This document shows, piece by piece, positions 54,895-63,918 of a stretch of DNA of 64,000 bases. The first letter of the stretch is position 1; every line of letters begins with the position of its first letter. A program made the position numbers and the translations under genes. This DNA comes from Clostridia bacterium. Its GTDB lineage: Bacteria > Bacillota > Clostridia > Oscillospirales > Acutalibacteraceae. Location of the stretch: positions 1 through 64,000 of the forward strand of contig JAQXOB010000009.1 of assembly GCA_029098305.1 (NCBI GenBank). Direction: 5' to 3'. The notes beneath the pieces were generated by a model. It ran no database searches. It was not told the origin of the DNA and saw nothing but the letters and a program-made list of their open reading frames with translations.

Positions 54895-55164
54895 CTTATT
54901 TGCTGTACTTATTATGATTTTTAAATGAGTAATATTATAGATGATGTGCGTTATTTTTTTGATTCATATACGTAAAATAAAAAAGTTTGATTATTTCATT
55001 CTTTAATTCTGAGTGTTTAAAATATTAAAACCAAAGAGATTAAAATTTAAAAAAATAAATTAAATTTTAAAAATCTTGTAAAAATATTAAAAAAACAATG
55101 AAAAATTTTAAATTATAGAAGAAAAAATTAAAATTAACTTGACGTTTCTTAAATTTAGATTTAA
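54895..55164. other. Extremely AT-rich gene-free region
   Basis: Nearly all A and T, with repeated AAAATTTAAA-type words and no reading frame. No specific feature can be supported. Confidence 0.4.
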
Positions 55165-55329
55165 AATTTTAAACAAAGGATCGAAATAAATAGTCTGGGT
55201 AGATTCTATGGAAGAGTTATTTTATATAATCTTGGAAAAATTCAACCTTTGATAGATCAGAATAAGATTGGTATGACGATACCTGACAGACCATCAAGCT
55301 CAAAACAAAAGTATTTTACAATAAGATAA
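55165..55329 (+). pseudogene. C-terminal remnant of an AlbA_2-type regulator
   Basis: An open frame without a start codon ends in FYGRVILYNLGKIQPLI, then IGMTIPDRPSSSKQKYFTIR before TAA at 55327. The LI..GKI.MTIPD.P.S..QKY pattern resembles the winged-helix end of AlbA_2/AAA_4 (RecG-like) transcriptional regulators. Everything upstream is lost in AT-rich sequence. Confidence 0.45.
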
Positions 55330-55416
55330 TCTAATTATGTATTTATGTTCATACTGCGTTGCAGTAAAATAGCAGTATGAACTCTAAAAAAACAGTCCCA
55401 CAGCGGATTTATGCTG

Positions 55417-55429
55417 TCCGGGCGGGCCA
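55417..55429 (+). repeat. Short tRNA-Arg 3'-end copy (possible secondary attachment core)
   Basis: TCCGGGCGGGCCA is identical to 56694-56706 and differs by one base from the tRNA-Arg end at 30675-30687. It is not part of a tRNA; the upstream sequence does not fold into one. Confidence 0.6.
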
Positions 55430-55488
55430 AAATAGAAGATTCTAGTCGAAACTTGTCTTTTTCGGTTATATAATTTGCGGGGGTTAAG

Positions 55489-56541
55489 ATGACGAATAAT
55501 AAAAGAAACAATAGTTTGGATTTATTGAGATTACTTTCAACTATAGCAGTAATACTGTTACATATTAATGCACCGTATCTTTCTGTATCTGATGGCTGTG
55601 GTATAAGTAGGTATGCTGTGCTATTCGTAAATATTATTACCAGATTCTCGGTTCCCAGCTTTGTTATGATTTCTGGAGCATTTAATCTACATAACGAGAA
55701 GAATAGAAACTTTAAAGAATTCTATTGCAAATCATTTTATAAGACGTTTTTACCTGTAATAGTGGCAATCTTTCTGTTTGCTATTTTAAGTTTAGTAAAA
55801 GGAAATCAAATAATATCAGTGCTTTATTCGATTGGAATAGGCGATTTTTATAATCTATGGTTTATGTATATGCTATTTGGATTGTATCTATTGACTCCTT
55901 TCATATTAATCGTAAAAAAATCTGTATCAAAGACATTATACCGTAACGCGTCGTTTATTTTTCTTTGTATAGCATGTATTTCACAGTTCTTTTCAACATA
56001 TAGAGCTTCATACGCGATTGGTGTAGTATTCTGCTATCTGTCTTACTACATTGTAGGAAACGTTATTTATGAAGAATCGTTAACAACTAAAGACATTAGG
56101 GAAAACAACAGGAGGCGTTTTAATCCATTTATCTTGTTATTAGTGTCTATTGGTTTAATGTTTATTACATTAGCTTTCAGACTAAAGGGGTTTGTTTATT
56201 ATTCTGTTGATCCATATGTTAGCTTTTTTTCTCCGACTATCGTGGTTGCGTCAGTTTTAATTTTTATTGCATTCACCAAATTGAATTTAAAAACGAATGT
56301 TAATAAAATAGCCGGATTTACTTTTTATATTTATATATTTCATACTATTTGGCATAGAATTATTATGGGAGTATTAACAAAAATTTTCCCAACGGGTGAA
56401 TTATTCTTGATTCTTATTGGTACGGTTCTGACTTTTATTGTATCTCTAGTTAGCGCATATGTTTACGATTTGTTTTGGAGGTTTTTAGAAGTTAGCCTAG
56501 ATGTCAAAAATAAATGGTATAATTTGAAAGCTTGGAAATAA
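55489..56541 (+). CDS. Acyltransferase family 3 membrane protein
   Basis: The protein of 350 residues has about ten transmembrane segments. The N-terminus NSLDLLRLLSTIAVILLHI, with the conserved Arg and His, and the later YNLWFMYMLFGLYLLTPFI segment are typical of O-acyltransferases that acetylate surface polysaccharides or peptidoglycan. GCGGGGGTTAAG precedes the ATG. It sits between two tRNA-Arg 3'-end repeats, so it may be separate cargo of a small nested element. Confidence 0.85.
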   Translation: MTNNKRNNSLDLLRLLSTIAVILLHINAPYLSVSDGCGISRYAVLFVNIITRFSVPSFVMISGAFNLHNEKNRNFKEFYCKSFYKTFLPVIVAIFLFAILSLVKGNQIISVLYSIGIGDFYNLWFMYMLFGLYLLTPFILIVKKSVSKTLYRNASFIFLCIACISQFFSTYRASYAIGVVFCYLSYYIVGNVIYEESLTTKDIRENNRRRFNPFILLLVSIGLMFITLAFRLKGFVYYSVDPYVSFFSPTIVVASVLIFIAFTKLNLKTNVNKIAGFTFYIYIFHTIWHRIIMGVLTKIFPTGELFLILIGTVLTFIVSLVSAYVYDLFWRFLEVSLDVKNKWYNLKAWK

Positions 56542-56668
56542 ATATTTTTATTATGAACAATATTAATAGGATAGGTTTTATTGAACCATGCATTAAATCA
56601 GATGATGAAAAAGGATATAGGGGTAGCGGATACAATGTTGATATACCCAGAATTTAGATTTTATCTTT

Positions 56669-56706
56669 TCTGAAGAACGGGGGTTCGAATCCCTCCGGGC
56701 GGGCCA
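56669..56706 (+). repeat. tRNA-Arg 3'-half repeat, right boundary of the island
   Basis: From TTCTGAAG through the T-arm (GGGGG TTCGAAT CCCTC) to CGGGCGGGCCA this matches the 3' half of tRNA-Arg at 30611-30687 with four changes in 37 nt, in the same orientation. No D-arm or 5' acceptor lies upstream, so it is a displaced tRNA end and not a gene. A terminator follows directly. Confidence 0.8.
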
Positions 56707-56730
56707 ACGGCGAGTCGCCGCACCCAAGTT

Positions 56731-56762
56731 GCGCTCAGAGTAATTCCGAGCGCGATTTTTTT
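56731..56762 (+). terminator. Terminator after the displaced tRNA end
   Basis: GCGCTC at 56731-56736 pairs with GAGCGC at 56748-56753 followed by T7. It is probably the original terminator of the tRNA-Arg gene before integration. Confidence 0.75.
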
Positions 56763-56811
56763 GCACGCGGAAAGTTTTTTGCGATTACGAGTGATAATCC
56801 CATATAAACTT

Positions 56812-56853
56812 AAAACGAGGCACTCTCAGTATCATATGAGGGTGCCTCGTTTT
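56812..56853. terminator. Bidirectional hairpin terminator without adjacent gene
   Basis: AAAACGAGGCAC.CTCA from 56812 pairs with TGAGGGTGCCTCGTTTT at 56837-56853. No gene ends nearby on either strand. Confidence 0.7.
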
Positions 56854-56949
56854 ATATTAAGAAGCCACTTTGTTTTTTGAGTGCCTTGTCAACAGTTTGG
56901 AGGAATTGAATTTCAAAAAAGAGTGGTAATTATAACCCTTTAAATGCAA

Positions 56950-57016
56950 TTAATGTCTACTGAAAACTCAAAAAACCATGTGATTACTAGGATTTTGATT
57001 ATTCAGTAGACATTAA
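56950..57016. repeat. 67-bp inverted-repeat element
   Basis: TTAATGTCTACTGAA at 56950-56964 is a perfect 15-bp complement of 57002-57016. The interior is 37 bp without a reading frame. It could be a transposon relic or miniature element. Confidence 0.55.
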
Positions 57017-57123
57017 CTTATTTTTTATAAAATTATAGAGTTATCTTCTATGTTTTATAATTATTAATTTTTCTCTAATGGTGAAGTTTCTAGTTTTAAA
57101 ATCGATTAGTTGTGTATACGAAA

Positions 57124-57372
57124 TTATCTATGAGCCTGTGGTTCTTCTGTGTTGGGTGTGTCGTGTTGTTGATTATCAGGTATGAATTCAATAATATCTT
57201 CAACCCTGCAAGCAAGAATGTTGCAAAGGTCATTAATTTTCATAGTGGTAATTCCGTTTCCTTTTTTTATACGGTCTATCGTAGCACTGCTTATATTATG
57301 TTTGTTAATAAGTGCATAAGTAGTAATACCTTTAATTTTTAAGGTATTCCAAAAAGGCTCATAACTAATCAA
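57124..57372 (-). CDS. Xre-family (Cro/CI-type) transcriptional regulator
   Basis: The protein has 82 residues. The helix-turn-helix is TTYALINKHNISSATIDRIKKG (about 17-38), followed by the scaffold helix TTMKINDLCNILACRVEDIIEF typical of HTH_26 proteins. The tail is hydrophilic. It is divergent from the C-type-lectin dockerin gene, with a perfect palindrome in the promoter between them, so repression of that gene and of itself is likely. Confidence 0.8.
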   Translation of the reverse strand: MISYEPFWNTLKIKGITTYALINKHNISSATIDRIKKGNGITTMKINDLCNILACRVEDIIEFIPDNQQHDTPNTEEPQAHR

Positions 57373-57413
57373 CTAATCACCACCCATTATAAGCATAAAA
57401 TATTATCATATAC

Positions 57414-57442
57414 TTGACAATAGTCATAATTATGACTATAAT
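57414..57442 (+). promoter_or_regulatory. Promoter with a 20-bp palindromic operator in its spacer
   Basis: TTGACA at 57414-57419, a 17-nt spacer and TATAAT at 57437-57442 form a near-consensus promoter toward 57568. ATAGTCATAATTATGACTAT at 57420-57439 is a perfect palindrome that fills the spacer. Binding there would block RNA polymerase. The neighbouring Xre protein is the obvious candidate ligand. Confidence 0.78.
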
Positions 57443-57567
57443 CGTATTATATTTAAATCAAGTGTATACTATGCAAAAAGGAAGTGTAAAAATGAGGTGA
57501 AATGATTATTTAAGAAAGAATGGATTAATTTGTAAATTAGATTAGTTTATGTGGAGGAAAAAAGGAA

Positions 57568-59556
57568 ATGAAAAAAGGTATGAGGAAGTTAACAGCGTTA
57601 GCATTAGTAATGCTAATGGTTTTAAATGCTTTTGTAGTCGTACAAGTTAATGCAATAGAAAAAGATGCCCCCAAAAGCGGATATTCAATACCTAGCGAAT
57701 CTCAATTTATCAATAAATTAAATCAACTCCGTACTAAATATCCTAACGGTGGTACTTATTCCGGTATATATTATGAAGATGGTCGGGAAAAAGCAAAGTC
57801 TTGTTATGGATATGCTTGCCAAATGATGTTTGAAGTGTTTGGTGCAAGATTTTATGCAGATGGTTTTTACAGTAAAAAAGATTACACTATGGGCACTATA
57901 TATGCGGGGGACTTTGTAAGATTAGATGCTGGAGATGGTCCTGATACACACAGTATTTTTGTAACCAAAGTAACGAGCGACCACATATATTTTACAGATG
58001 CAAACTTTGATTATAAAAACGGAATAAGATGGGATTGTTACTACACTAAATCTGATTTTACAAATAGATTTACTTATAAAGTTCATATACCAGGTAACAC
58101 TTTAACAGGTAATGGCACCCACACCCACAGTTATGATACATATGCGTATTACTGGAAATCTCATCCGCACTACGAATGTTATAAGTGTAGTTGTGGAAAG
58201 ATTAAGGAAGACACAAATAAAAGAGTGGTGCTTGATACTTGTGATCAGTGTTTGGCTGACTATAAAGCAGTGCTTAAAACAGACAAAAGTAAATATGGTA
58301 TAGGTGAAAGTGTAACAATTGGCTGGGACGCAATACCTGGTGCAACACACTATAATTTATGGTTATATAAAAAGAATAGCGATGGTACATCGCAATTAGT
58401 ATCGAGAGATGATTTATTAACAGATACGAGCATTACTTATTCTAATTTGTCTGAAGGTAATTATTATACTTATTTTCAAACGTATAATAAGAATTTTTGG
58501 ACACAGGACAAATCAGACTGGTTTCATTCACGAGCAGAAGAAATTGAGTTTGAAGTTACAAATAAAATTTTGCCAGACAAACCGATTTTAAACGTACGTG
58601 CAGAGACATCTGCTGAGTATACTCAATTTTATTGGGATCCAACAAATTATACGGATAGCTATACATTGCACATCTACGATGAAAAAGCAGGGGAAGAACT
58701 ACCGTTAGTTGAGAATATTAAAGAGCTTAACTATCAAGTTAGCTTACCAAGCGGAGATTATACTGCATTTTTAGCTTCAATAAATGATAATTTAAAGGGT
58801 ACCGATTTATGGTATACTATAAGTGATAGTGTTTCATTTACGGTTACAAAAGGAGAATTTAAACCTTTAAATAGTATTATTTATGCAGATAAAAAATATG
58901 AGATTTATGATATTGCAATGCCTTGGACAGAAGCGAAAGCAAAGTGTGAAGAATTAGGTGGGCATCTTGTTACTATTACTTCTCAAGGGGAGATGGATAT
59001 AGTAAGAATTCTTTTAAAGGATGGTGCAAGAGCTGCATATTGGATGGGAATATCTGATGAGGCTTCGGAAGGCCAATGGGAGAATATAACCGACGAAGAA
59101 TTTTCTTTTACAAACTGGGATGACGAGGAACCAAACAACTTTAATGGTGTTGAAAATTATGGAGCAATTATTAATAAAGGTGAGTATTGTTGGAATGATG
59201 TAATGAATATGTATTCAAATTGTTCCATTGGTTTTATCTGTGAGTATGAAGATCAGAATAGTGACACGGTGACAGACAGCGATACAAAGGCAACTGATAC
59301 TGATATATCAACTGATACTAACGACACAGACGAACCAAAGGGTATAGTTGGTGATGTTGATGGTGACGGAGAGATCACAATGCTCGATGTTGTAATGCTT
59401 CAAAAGGCAATTGCAAATCTTATTGAGTTTACTCTAAATCAAGCAGTTTTAGCTGATGTAAACGCTGATACTAAAACTACTATGGAAGATGTTGTTTTGA
59501 TACAGAAATACATAGCAAAGCTGATTACTAGTTTTGACGCGGCCAAAAGCAATTAA
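57568..59556 (+). CDS. Secreted cysteine-peptidase-like / C-type lectin / dockerin protein
   Basis: A signal peptide covers 1-29. The N-terminal module (about 40-175) has candidate catalytic Cys79 or Cys83 (SCYGYACQMMFEVFG) and His128 (DTHSIFVTKV). A small Cys/His-rich stretch follows (about 180-230; HPHYECYKCSCG, CDQC), then two fibronectin-like domains (about 235-430) and a C-type lectin-like domain (about 440-562; WTEAKAKCEELGGHLVTI, NWDDEEPNN, WNDV, FICEYE). A Thr/Asp linker leads to a dockerin (about 590-655). The order matches the protein at 4484. GGAGGAAAAAAGGAA precedes the ATG. Substrate and lectin ligand are unknown. Confidence 0.83.
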   Translation: MKKGMRKLTALALVMLMVLNAFVVVQVNAIEKDAPKSGYSIPSESQFINKLNQLRTKYPNGGTYSGIYYEDGREKAKSCYGYACQMMFEVFGARFYADGFYSKKDYTMGTIYAGDFVRLDAGDGPDTHSIFVTKVTSDHIYFTDANFDYKNGIRWDCYYTKSDFTNRFTYKVHIPGNTLTGNGTHTHSYDTYAYYWKSHPHYECYKCSCGKIKEDTNKRVVLDTCDQCLADYKAVLKTDKSKYGIGESVTIGWDAIPGATHYNLWLYKKNSDGTSQLVSRDDLLTDTSITYSNLSEGNYYTYFQTYNKNFWTQDKSDWFHSRAEEIEFEVTNKILPDKPILNVRAETSAEYTQFYWDPTNYTDSYTLHIYDEKAGEELPLVENIKELNYQVSLPSGDYTAFLASINDNLKGTDLWYTISDSVSFTVTKGEFKPLNSIIYADKKYEIYDIAMPWTEAKAKCEELGGHLVTITSQGEMDIVRILLKDGARAAYWMGISDEASEGQWENITDEEFSFTNWDDEEPNNFNGVENYGAIINKGEYCWNDVMNMYSNCSIGFICEYEDQNSDTVTDSDTKATDTDISTDTNDTDEPKGIVGDVDGDGEITMLDVVMLQKAIANLIEFTLNQAVLADVNADTKTTMEDVVLIQKYIAKLITSFDAAKSN

Positions 59557-59574
59557 AACTGAATATTAAATTCA

Positions 59575-59614
59575 GAAAGGGTTTGCCCCACTTCATAGTG
59601 AGACAAGCCCTTTA
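59575..59614 (+). terminator. Terminator after the lectin-dockerin gene
   Basis: AAAGGGTTTG pairs with CAAGCCCTTT around an inner CTTCATAGTGAG hairpin, with a weak T-tract. Confidence 0.6.
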
Positions 59615-59656
59615 GTAGTTTTTACATTAATTGCATTTTTTACAGATCTAGTTCAT

Positions 59657-61594
59657 TTAAATATTAAGCATATTTGTCGGAGGTAGACAAGCATTACCCT
59701 TACATACATAATAGGTTGTGCGAATATTTACAAGCTGGTATTCCTTGCTTTCTGATACGATAGATATATTTGATAAAAAAGGTAGCTTGTTTCGTGTTTC
59801 TAACAAATCTGAGTCGTGTGCAGGCACAATTTTAATACTTACCGGTGGGTTTTCGTGAATCATCTTTGCTAGTAAAAACATACTATGCCCAGATGGATAA
59901 TCTTGTGCTTGAGCAGATAAATAGTCTATTTGCTTTTCTAAAAGATCACTATATTCATCCTTGTTTGTAAGCTGATAAAGTCTTACAAGATTATATGCCA
60001 TGATAGAGTTGCCACTTGGAATTGCTCCGTCATAAGTTTCTTTCGGATTTATAAATAACTCGCTATTATCAATTTCACAAAGATAAAAACCACCATTTTT
60101 ACTGTCTGAGAATCGTTTTACCGCCTCGTTGCAAAAATCTTCTGCCTTGTTAATATAGATATTATCAAGAGTTGAATTGTATAGCTCAATAAGTGCTGAA
60201 ATATAGAAAGCATAATCATCCAGAAATCCACGTCCGGAGCGTTTTTCATTGCGAAAGCTTGTATAAAGCTGTAAACCATCACATAAATGCTTTTCGATAA
60301 ATTCCTGCGATTTTTGTGCTGCTGTTAGATACTCAGTATTTCGTGATACTCTGTAAAGCATAGATAATGCCACTATCATCATTGAATTCCAAGATATAAG
60401 AATCTTATCGTCTAGGTGGAGCTTTGCACGATTTTTTCGGTACGAATAGAGTTTTTGGATTTCCTCTGTAAAATCAGCGTTTAAATTATTGCTTTTAAGA
60501 AGATTTGGAATGTTAACTCCTTCAAAATTACCGCCGGAGGTGATATCAAAAACTTTGGCAAAAAGAGTGCCTTTTTCTTTACCTAAAATGTCCGTAATTT
60601 CATCGAAAGTAAATGTGTAATACTTACCTTCAACACCTTCGCTGTCGGCGTCTTGAGCACTGTAAAATCCGCCATCTGAAAATGTCATTTCACGTAGAAC
60701 GTATTTTGCAGTTTTTTCAGCTGTGTCTAGATAAAGAGGGTTATTTGTCAAACTGTAAGCTGATGTATATGCTATTATCTGCAAAGCATTGTCATAAATC
60801 ATTTTCTCAAAGTGTGGTACAAGAAAATATTTATCTGTAGAGTACCGTGAGAAACCATAACCTATATGGTCGAATATACCGCCCTTTCGCATTTGTATAA
60901 GCGTTTTTTCTGCCATTTTTAAAGCATCTGTGTCTCCGCTGATTTTTGAATAATACATTAAATACATAAGGTTATGTGGAGTTGGAAACTTTGGTGCAGA
61001 GCCAAATCCGCCATTAACACTATCAAAGATATATTTAAACGTTTGTACAGCTTTTTCTGTTAGATCTATGCTATTTTCACGGCTTGTTTCATAGCTTCTC
61101 TCTTTTATATTCTTAATGATTTCTTCTGCTGATTCTAAAAGCTCAGAACGGTTATGGTTCCACTGATTCCAAATTATATTAAGTAAATCAGAAAATCCCG
61201 GCATACCATATCTCGAACGCAGAGGAAAATAAGTGCCGGCAAAAAACGGCTTTTTATCCCAAGTCATAAAAATACTTGTAGGCCAACCTCCACTCCCTGT
61301 AAATGCTTGACATACGGACATATACACACTGTCGATATCGGGACGCTCTTCACGGTCAACCTTTATTGAAATAAAGTGTTCGTTTAGAATTTTAGCTGTT
61401 TTTTCATTTTCAAAGCTTTCATGTGCCATTACATGACACCAATGACAGGTGCTGTAACCAATACTAAGAAAAATTGGTTTGTTTTCATTTTTTGCGATTT
61501 CAAAAGCTTCTTCGCACCACGGATACCAGTTTACAGGATTATCTGCGTGTTGTAGTAGATATGGGCTTGTTTCGTTTATAAGATTGTTGCTCAT
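59657..61594 (-). CDS. DUF255 thioredoxin-like protein (YyaL/SSP411 family)
   Basis: The protein has 645 residues. An N-terminal thioredoxin-like DUF255 domain (about 1-165) carries the redox motif STCHWCHVM (Cys50, Cys53) and the [11 protein letters not shown] lead-in. A long (alpha/alpha)6-barrel-like domain follows. The family is widespread and often called thioredoxin domain-containing protein YyaL; its substrate is unknown. It ends at CKGNACLPP, a C-terminal pattern typical of the family. GGAGGC precedes the ATG. Confidence 0.88.
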   Translation of the reverse strand: MSNNLINETSPYLLQHADNPVNWYPWCEEAFEIAKNENKPIFLSIGYSTCHWCHVMAHESFENEKTAKILNEHFISIKVDREERPDIDSVYMSVCQAFTGSGGWPTSIFMTWDKKPFFAGTYFPLRSRYGMPGFSDLLNIIWNQWNHNRSELLESAEEIIKNIKERSYETSRENSIDLTEKAVQTFKYIFDSVNGGFGSAPKFPTPHNLMYLMYYSKISGDTDALKMAEKTLIQMRKGGIFDHIGYGFSRYSTDKYFLVPHFEKMIYDNALQIIAYTSAYSLTNNPLYLDTAEKTAKYVLREMTFSDGGFYSAQDADSEGVEGKYYTFTFDEITDILGKEKGTLFAKVFDITSGGNFEGVNIPNLLKSNNLNADFTEEIQKLYSYRKNRAKLHLDDKILISWNSMMIVALSMLYRVSRNTEYLTAAQKSQEFIEKHLCDGLQLYTSFRNEKRSGRGFLDDYAFYISALIELYNSTLDNIYINKAEDFCNEAVKRFSDSKNGGFYLCEIDNSELFINPKETYDGAIPSGNSIMAYNLVRLYQLTNKDEYSDLLEKQIDYLSAQAQDYPSGHSMFLLAKMIHENPPVSIKIVPAHDSDLLETRNKLPFLSNISIVSESKEYQLVNIRTTYYVCKGNACLPPTNMLNI

Positions 61595-61688
61595 TGTTGC
61601 CTCCTTAAAGTGCTTATTTTAGTTAGTATATCCTTAAAAAAAGAAGAAATGCTATATATAGCTAAAGTTTAACTTCGGAGGAAATATA

Positions 61689-62537
61689 TTGTTTAAAAAA
61701 AGCTATTTTAAAGGATGGTATTTTAAATGCAGTGACAATAACAAAACTGTTGCTTTTATTCCTGCCTATCATCAAAGCGATAATAAAAAAACAGCATCAT
61801 TGCAAATAATCACAGATGATGCTGTTTTTAACGTGCCTTTTGATTCGCTCGAATTTAGTGAAAATCCATTAACAATAAAGATTGGTAATTCTATATTTTC
61901 TGAAGAAGGGTTGTTTTTAAACATTGTTGATGACAAAATAGCTATTAAAGGAAAACTTAAATTTCATCAGTTATCGCCTATAAAATATGATATAATGGGG
62001 CCGTTTACGATGGTGCCGTTTATGCAGTGCAGACATAGTGTTTATAGCATGAAACATAAAATAGACGGACAAATTATTATAAATGGGCAGTGTTTTGATT
62101 TTCGTGATGGTATAGGCTATATTGAAGGCGATTGTGGGCGATCTTTTCCCAGTCGCTATATCTGGACACAATGCTGTTTTGAAAACGGTTCACTTATGCT
62201 ATCTGTTGCAGATATTCCGCTTTTAGGTTTTAGCTTTACCGGGATAATTGGTGTAGTTTTAATTGGAGGAAAAGAACATCGTATTGCAACCTATTTGGGA
62301 GCGAGCTTAAAAGAAATCGGAGAAAATACGGTTACTGTTAAGCAAGGGAACTATCTATTTACAGCAAAGCTTATAAAAAAGAACGGACAACCCTTATATG
62401 CACCTAAAAATGGCAATATGAACAGAACAATTCACGAAAGTGCATCTTGTAAAGCTTATTACTGTTTTTCTTATAAAGGAAAAACTATATGCGAATTTAC
62501 AAGCGATAGAGCAAGTTTTGAATTTGAATACAAATAA
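61689..62537 (+). CDS. Tocopherol-cyclase-like protein
   Basis: The protein has 282 residues, starting at TTG 61689 after CGGAGG. The motifs YFKGWYFKC at the N-terminus and GYIEGDCGRSFPSRYIWTQC in the middle (about 145-165) are typical of the tocopherol cyclase family (lipocalin-like two-barrel fold). In Firmicutes these proteins have no demonstrated cyclase role. It is divergent from the DUF255 gene and stands alone. Confidence 0.8.
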   Translation: MFKKSYFKGWYFKCSDNNKTVAFIPAYHQSDNKKTASLQIITDDAVFNVPFDSLEFSENPLTIKIGNSIFSEEGLFLNIVDDKIAIKGKLKFHQLSPIKYDIMGPFTMVPFMQCRHSVYSMKHKIDGQIIINGQCFDFRDGIGYIEGDCGRSFPSRYIWTQCCFENGSLMLSVADIPLLGFSFTGIIGVVLIGGKEHRIATYLGASLKEIGENTVTVKQGNYLFTAKLIKKNGQPLYAPKNGNMNRTIHESASCKAYYCFSYKGKTICEFTSDRASFEFEYK

Positions 62538-62867
62538 TTATTGTTTATTATTTTTTTCTAAATTTTTACTATTGTTGTATTTACAACAGACTTTTTGTGT
62601 TTGTTATGATATAATAAAATCACAACAAGGAAATAGTTGACTAGGTAATTTTATTATATTAAGAAAAATTGTTGAATGTTTAAATTTTTAATGTTATAAT
62701 AGATTAAAGCTAATAGATGTAATTTGTTATGACGATTTCTGACAATATTAGATTTATTGGCGATTTCAGAGTGCGATGCACTTACTGATGATATCATTTG
62801 TCCTCTGTGTAAATACACAGTTGTTGACTTTTGAAAAATGAAATAATTTATATTGGAGGAATTATTT
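62538..62867. other. Intergenic region before superoxide reductase
   Basis: No gene is seen. AT-rich sequence with several TATAAT-like boxes (for example 62695-62700); a single promoter cannot be chosen. The GGAGG site of the next gene is at 62854-62858. Confidence 0.4.
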
Positions 62868-63248
62868 ATGTGTGAAAACAGATTTTTTATTTGTGAGCAT
62901 TGCGGTAATATAGTAGGAATGATCCATGATGCAGGAGTTCCGCTTATGTGCTGCGGGCAGAAAATGAAACAACTTGAGCCTGGAACAACCGAAGCAAGTG
63001 TTGAAAAGCATCTTCCGGTTGTATCAGTTGAAGGCGATGTGGTTAAGGTTTCTGTTGGATCTGTAAACCATCCAATGACTGAAGAACACAGCATTACTTG
63101 GGTTTATTTGCAAACCAATCGTGGTGGTCAGCGTAAGTGCTTAGCTGCTGGTTCAGATCCGGTTGTGACATTTGCATTATCAGATGAAAAGCCTGTTGCA
63201 GTATATGCCTATTGTAATCTTCACGGTTTGTGGAAGACAGAAATTTAA
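62868..63248 (+). CDS. Desulfoferrodoxin-type superoxide reductase
   Basis: The start is ATG 62868, after TTGGAGG. The product has 126 residues. The N-terminal desulforedoxin iron centre has Cys9, Cys12, Cys28 and Cys29 (ICEHCG, MCCGQK). The catalytic neelaredoxin centre is formed by EKHLP, VNHPMTEEH and the C-terminal YCNLHGLW ligands. The enzyme reduces superoxide to peroxide in anaerobes without releasing oxygen. Its usual electron donor, rubredoxin, is encoded 27 bp downstream. Confidence 0.93.
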   Translation: MCENRFFICEHCGNIVGMIHDAGVPLMCCGQKMKQLEPGTTEASVEKHLPVVSVEGDVVKVSVGSVNHPMTEEHSITWVYLQTNRGGQRKCLAAGSDPVVTFALSDEKPVAVYAYCNLHGLWKTEI

Positions 63249-63275
63249 TTAAAACTAACGGAGGTAAAAAGACTT

Positions 63276-63428
63276 ATGAAATATGTATGCGATGTATGTG
63301 GATGGGTTTATGACGAAACAGTTGGTGATCCCGATAACGGCATAGCACCCGGAACTAAGTTCGAAGATCTACCTGATGACTTTGAATGTCCTATTTGCGG
63401 AGCAGGCAAAGAAGATTTCAACAAATAA
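63276..63428 (+). CDS. Rubredoxin
   Basis: A 50-residue iron protein with both Cys knuckles, [12 protein letters not shown] and [13 protein letters not shown], and the conserved [19 protein letters not shown] loop. It carries one iron and donates electrons, here most likely to the superoxide reductase encoded just upstream. ACGGAGG precedes the ATG. Confidence 0.95.
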   Translation: MKYVCDVCGWVYDETVGDPDNGIAPGTKFEDLPDDFECPICGAGKEDFNK

Positions 63429-63450
63429 GACTAAAGGTTGATAAAAAATA

Positions 63451-63505
63451 AACTTCCCACATTAAACACCATTTATTTAGGAGTTTAAATGTGGGGAGTT
63501 TTTTT
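63451..63505 (+). terminator. Terminator after rubredoxin
   Basis: AACTTCCCACATTAAAC from 63451 pairs with GTTTAAATGTGGGGAGTT (63483-63500) with one bulge, followed by a T run. Confidence 0.8.
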
Positions 63506-63518
63506 AAAGGAGTTATTT

Positions 63519-63635
63519 ATTAAAATTGTATTACTTACGGCTCTGGGCGTTGGAGGAGCAACTGTAATAGGGTCTTTGATAGGATTTATTTTTAAAAAAT
63601 ATCTCATAAGTTTTCGGATAATTGCAAATTATTAG
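63519..63635 (+). pseudogene. N-terminal remnant of a ZIP-type metal transporter
   Basis: The frame reads IVLLTALGVGGATVIGSLIGFIFKK at its core, which resembles the first helix of bacterial ZIP-family zinc transporters, and stops at TAG 63633. No standard start codon is present, although AAAGGAG precedes it. The rest of the transporter is missing. Confidence 0.45.
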
Positions 63636-63918
63636 ATTCTATGTGCCTTTTGGTAATACCCCACATGGCTTATATGTTAGTGGGTTTCTTTGGACATTGA
63701 GATAGATATTTGTTTGTTATTTAGTCTGTGATGTGATTTACAAACTAAAGTTTAAATATTATTAGCAATTCGTAAATTTATATAAAATCATATTGATTTA
63801 TACAATAGAAGTTAGTATAATAAATCTAAAGAAACAAATATTATCTAAAAGACTTTGCAACATAATCAGCAATATATTGTATGTACAAGGAAAAAACAAT
63901 GGTAAAGGAGAACATAAC
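63636..63918. other. Intergenic region, no gene seen
   Basis: AT-rich sequence before the last gene start; AAAGGAGAACATAAC supplies its ribosome-binding site. Confidence 0.4.

Noticed and set aside
55417..55429. A possible further tRNA-Arg gene
   Set aside because: Only the last 13 nt of the tRNA are present; no D-arm, anticodon arm or 5' acceptor can be drawn.
56640..56706. A second functional tRNA-Arg
   Set aside because: The 3' half is good but upstream sequence cannot form the acceptor 5' strand or D-arm, so it is an attachment remnant.
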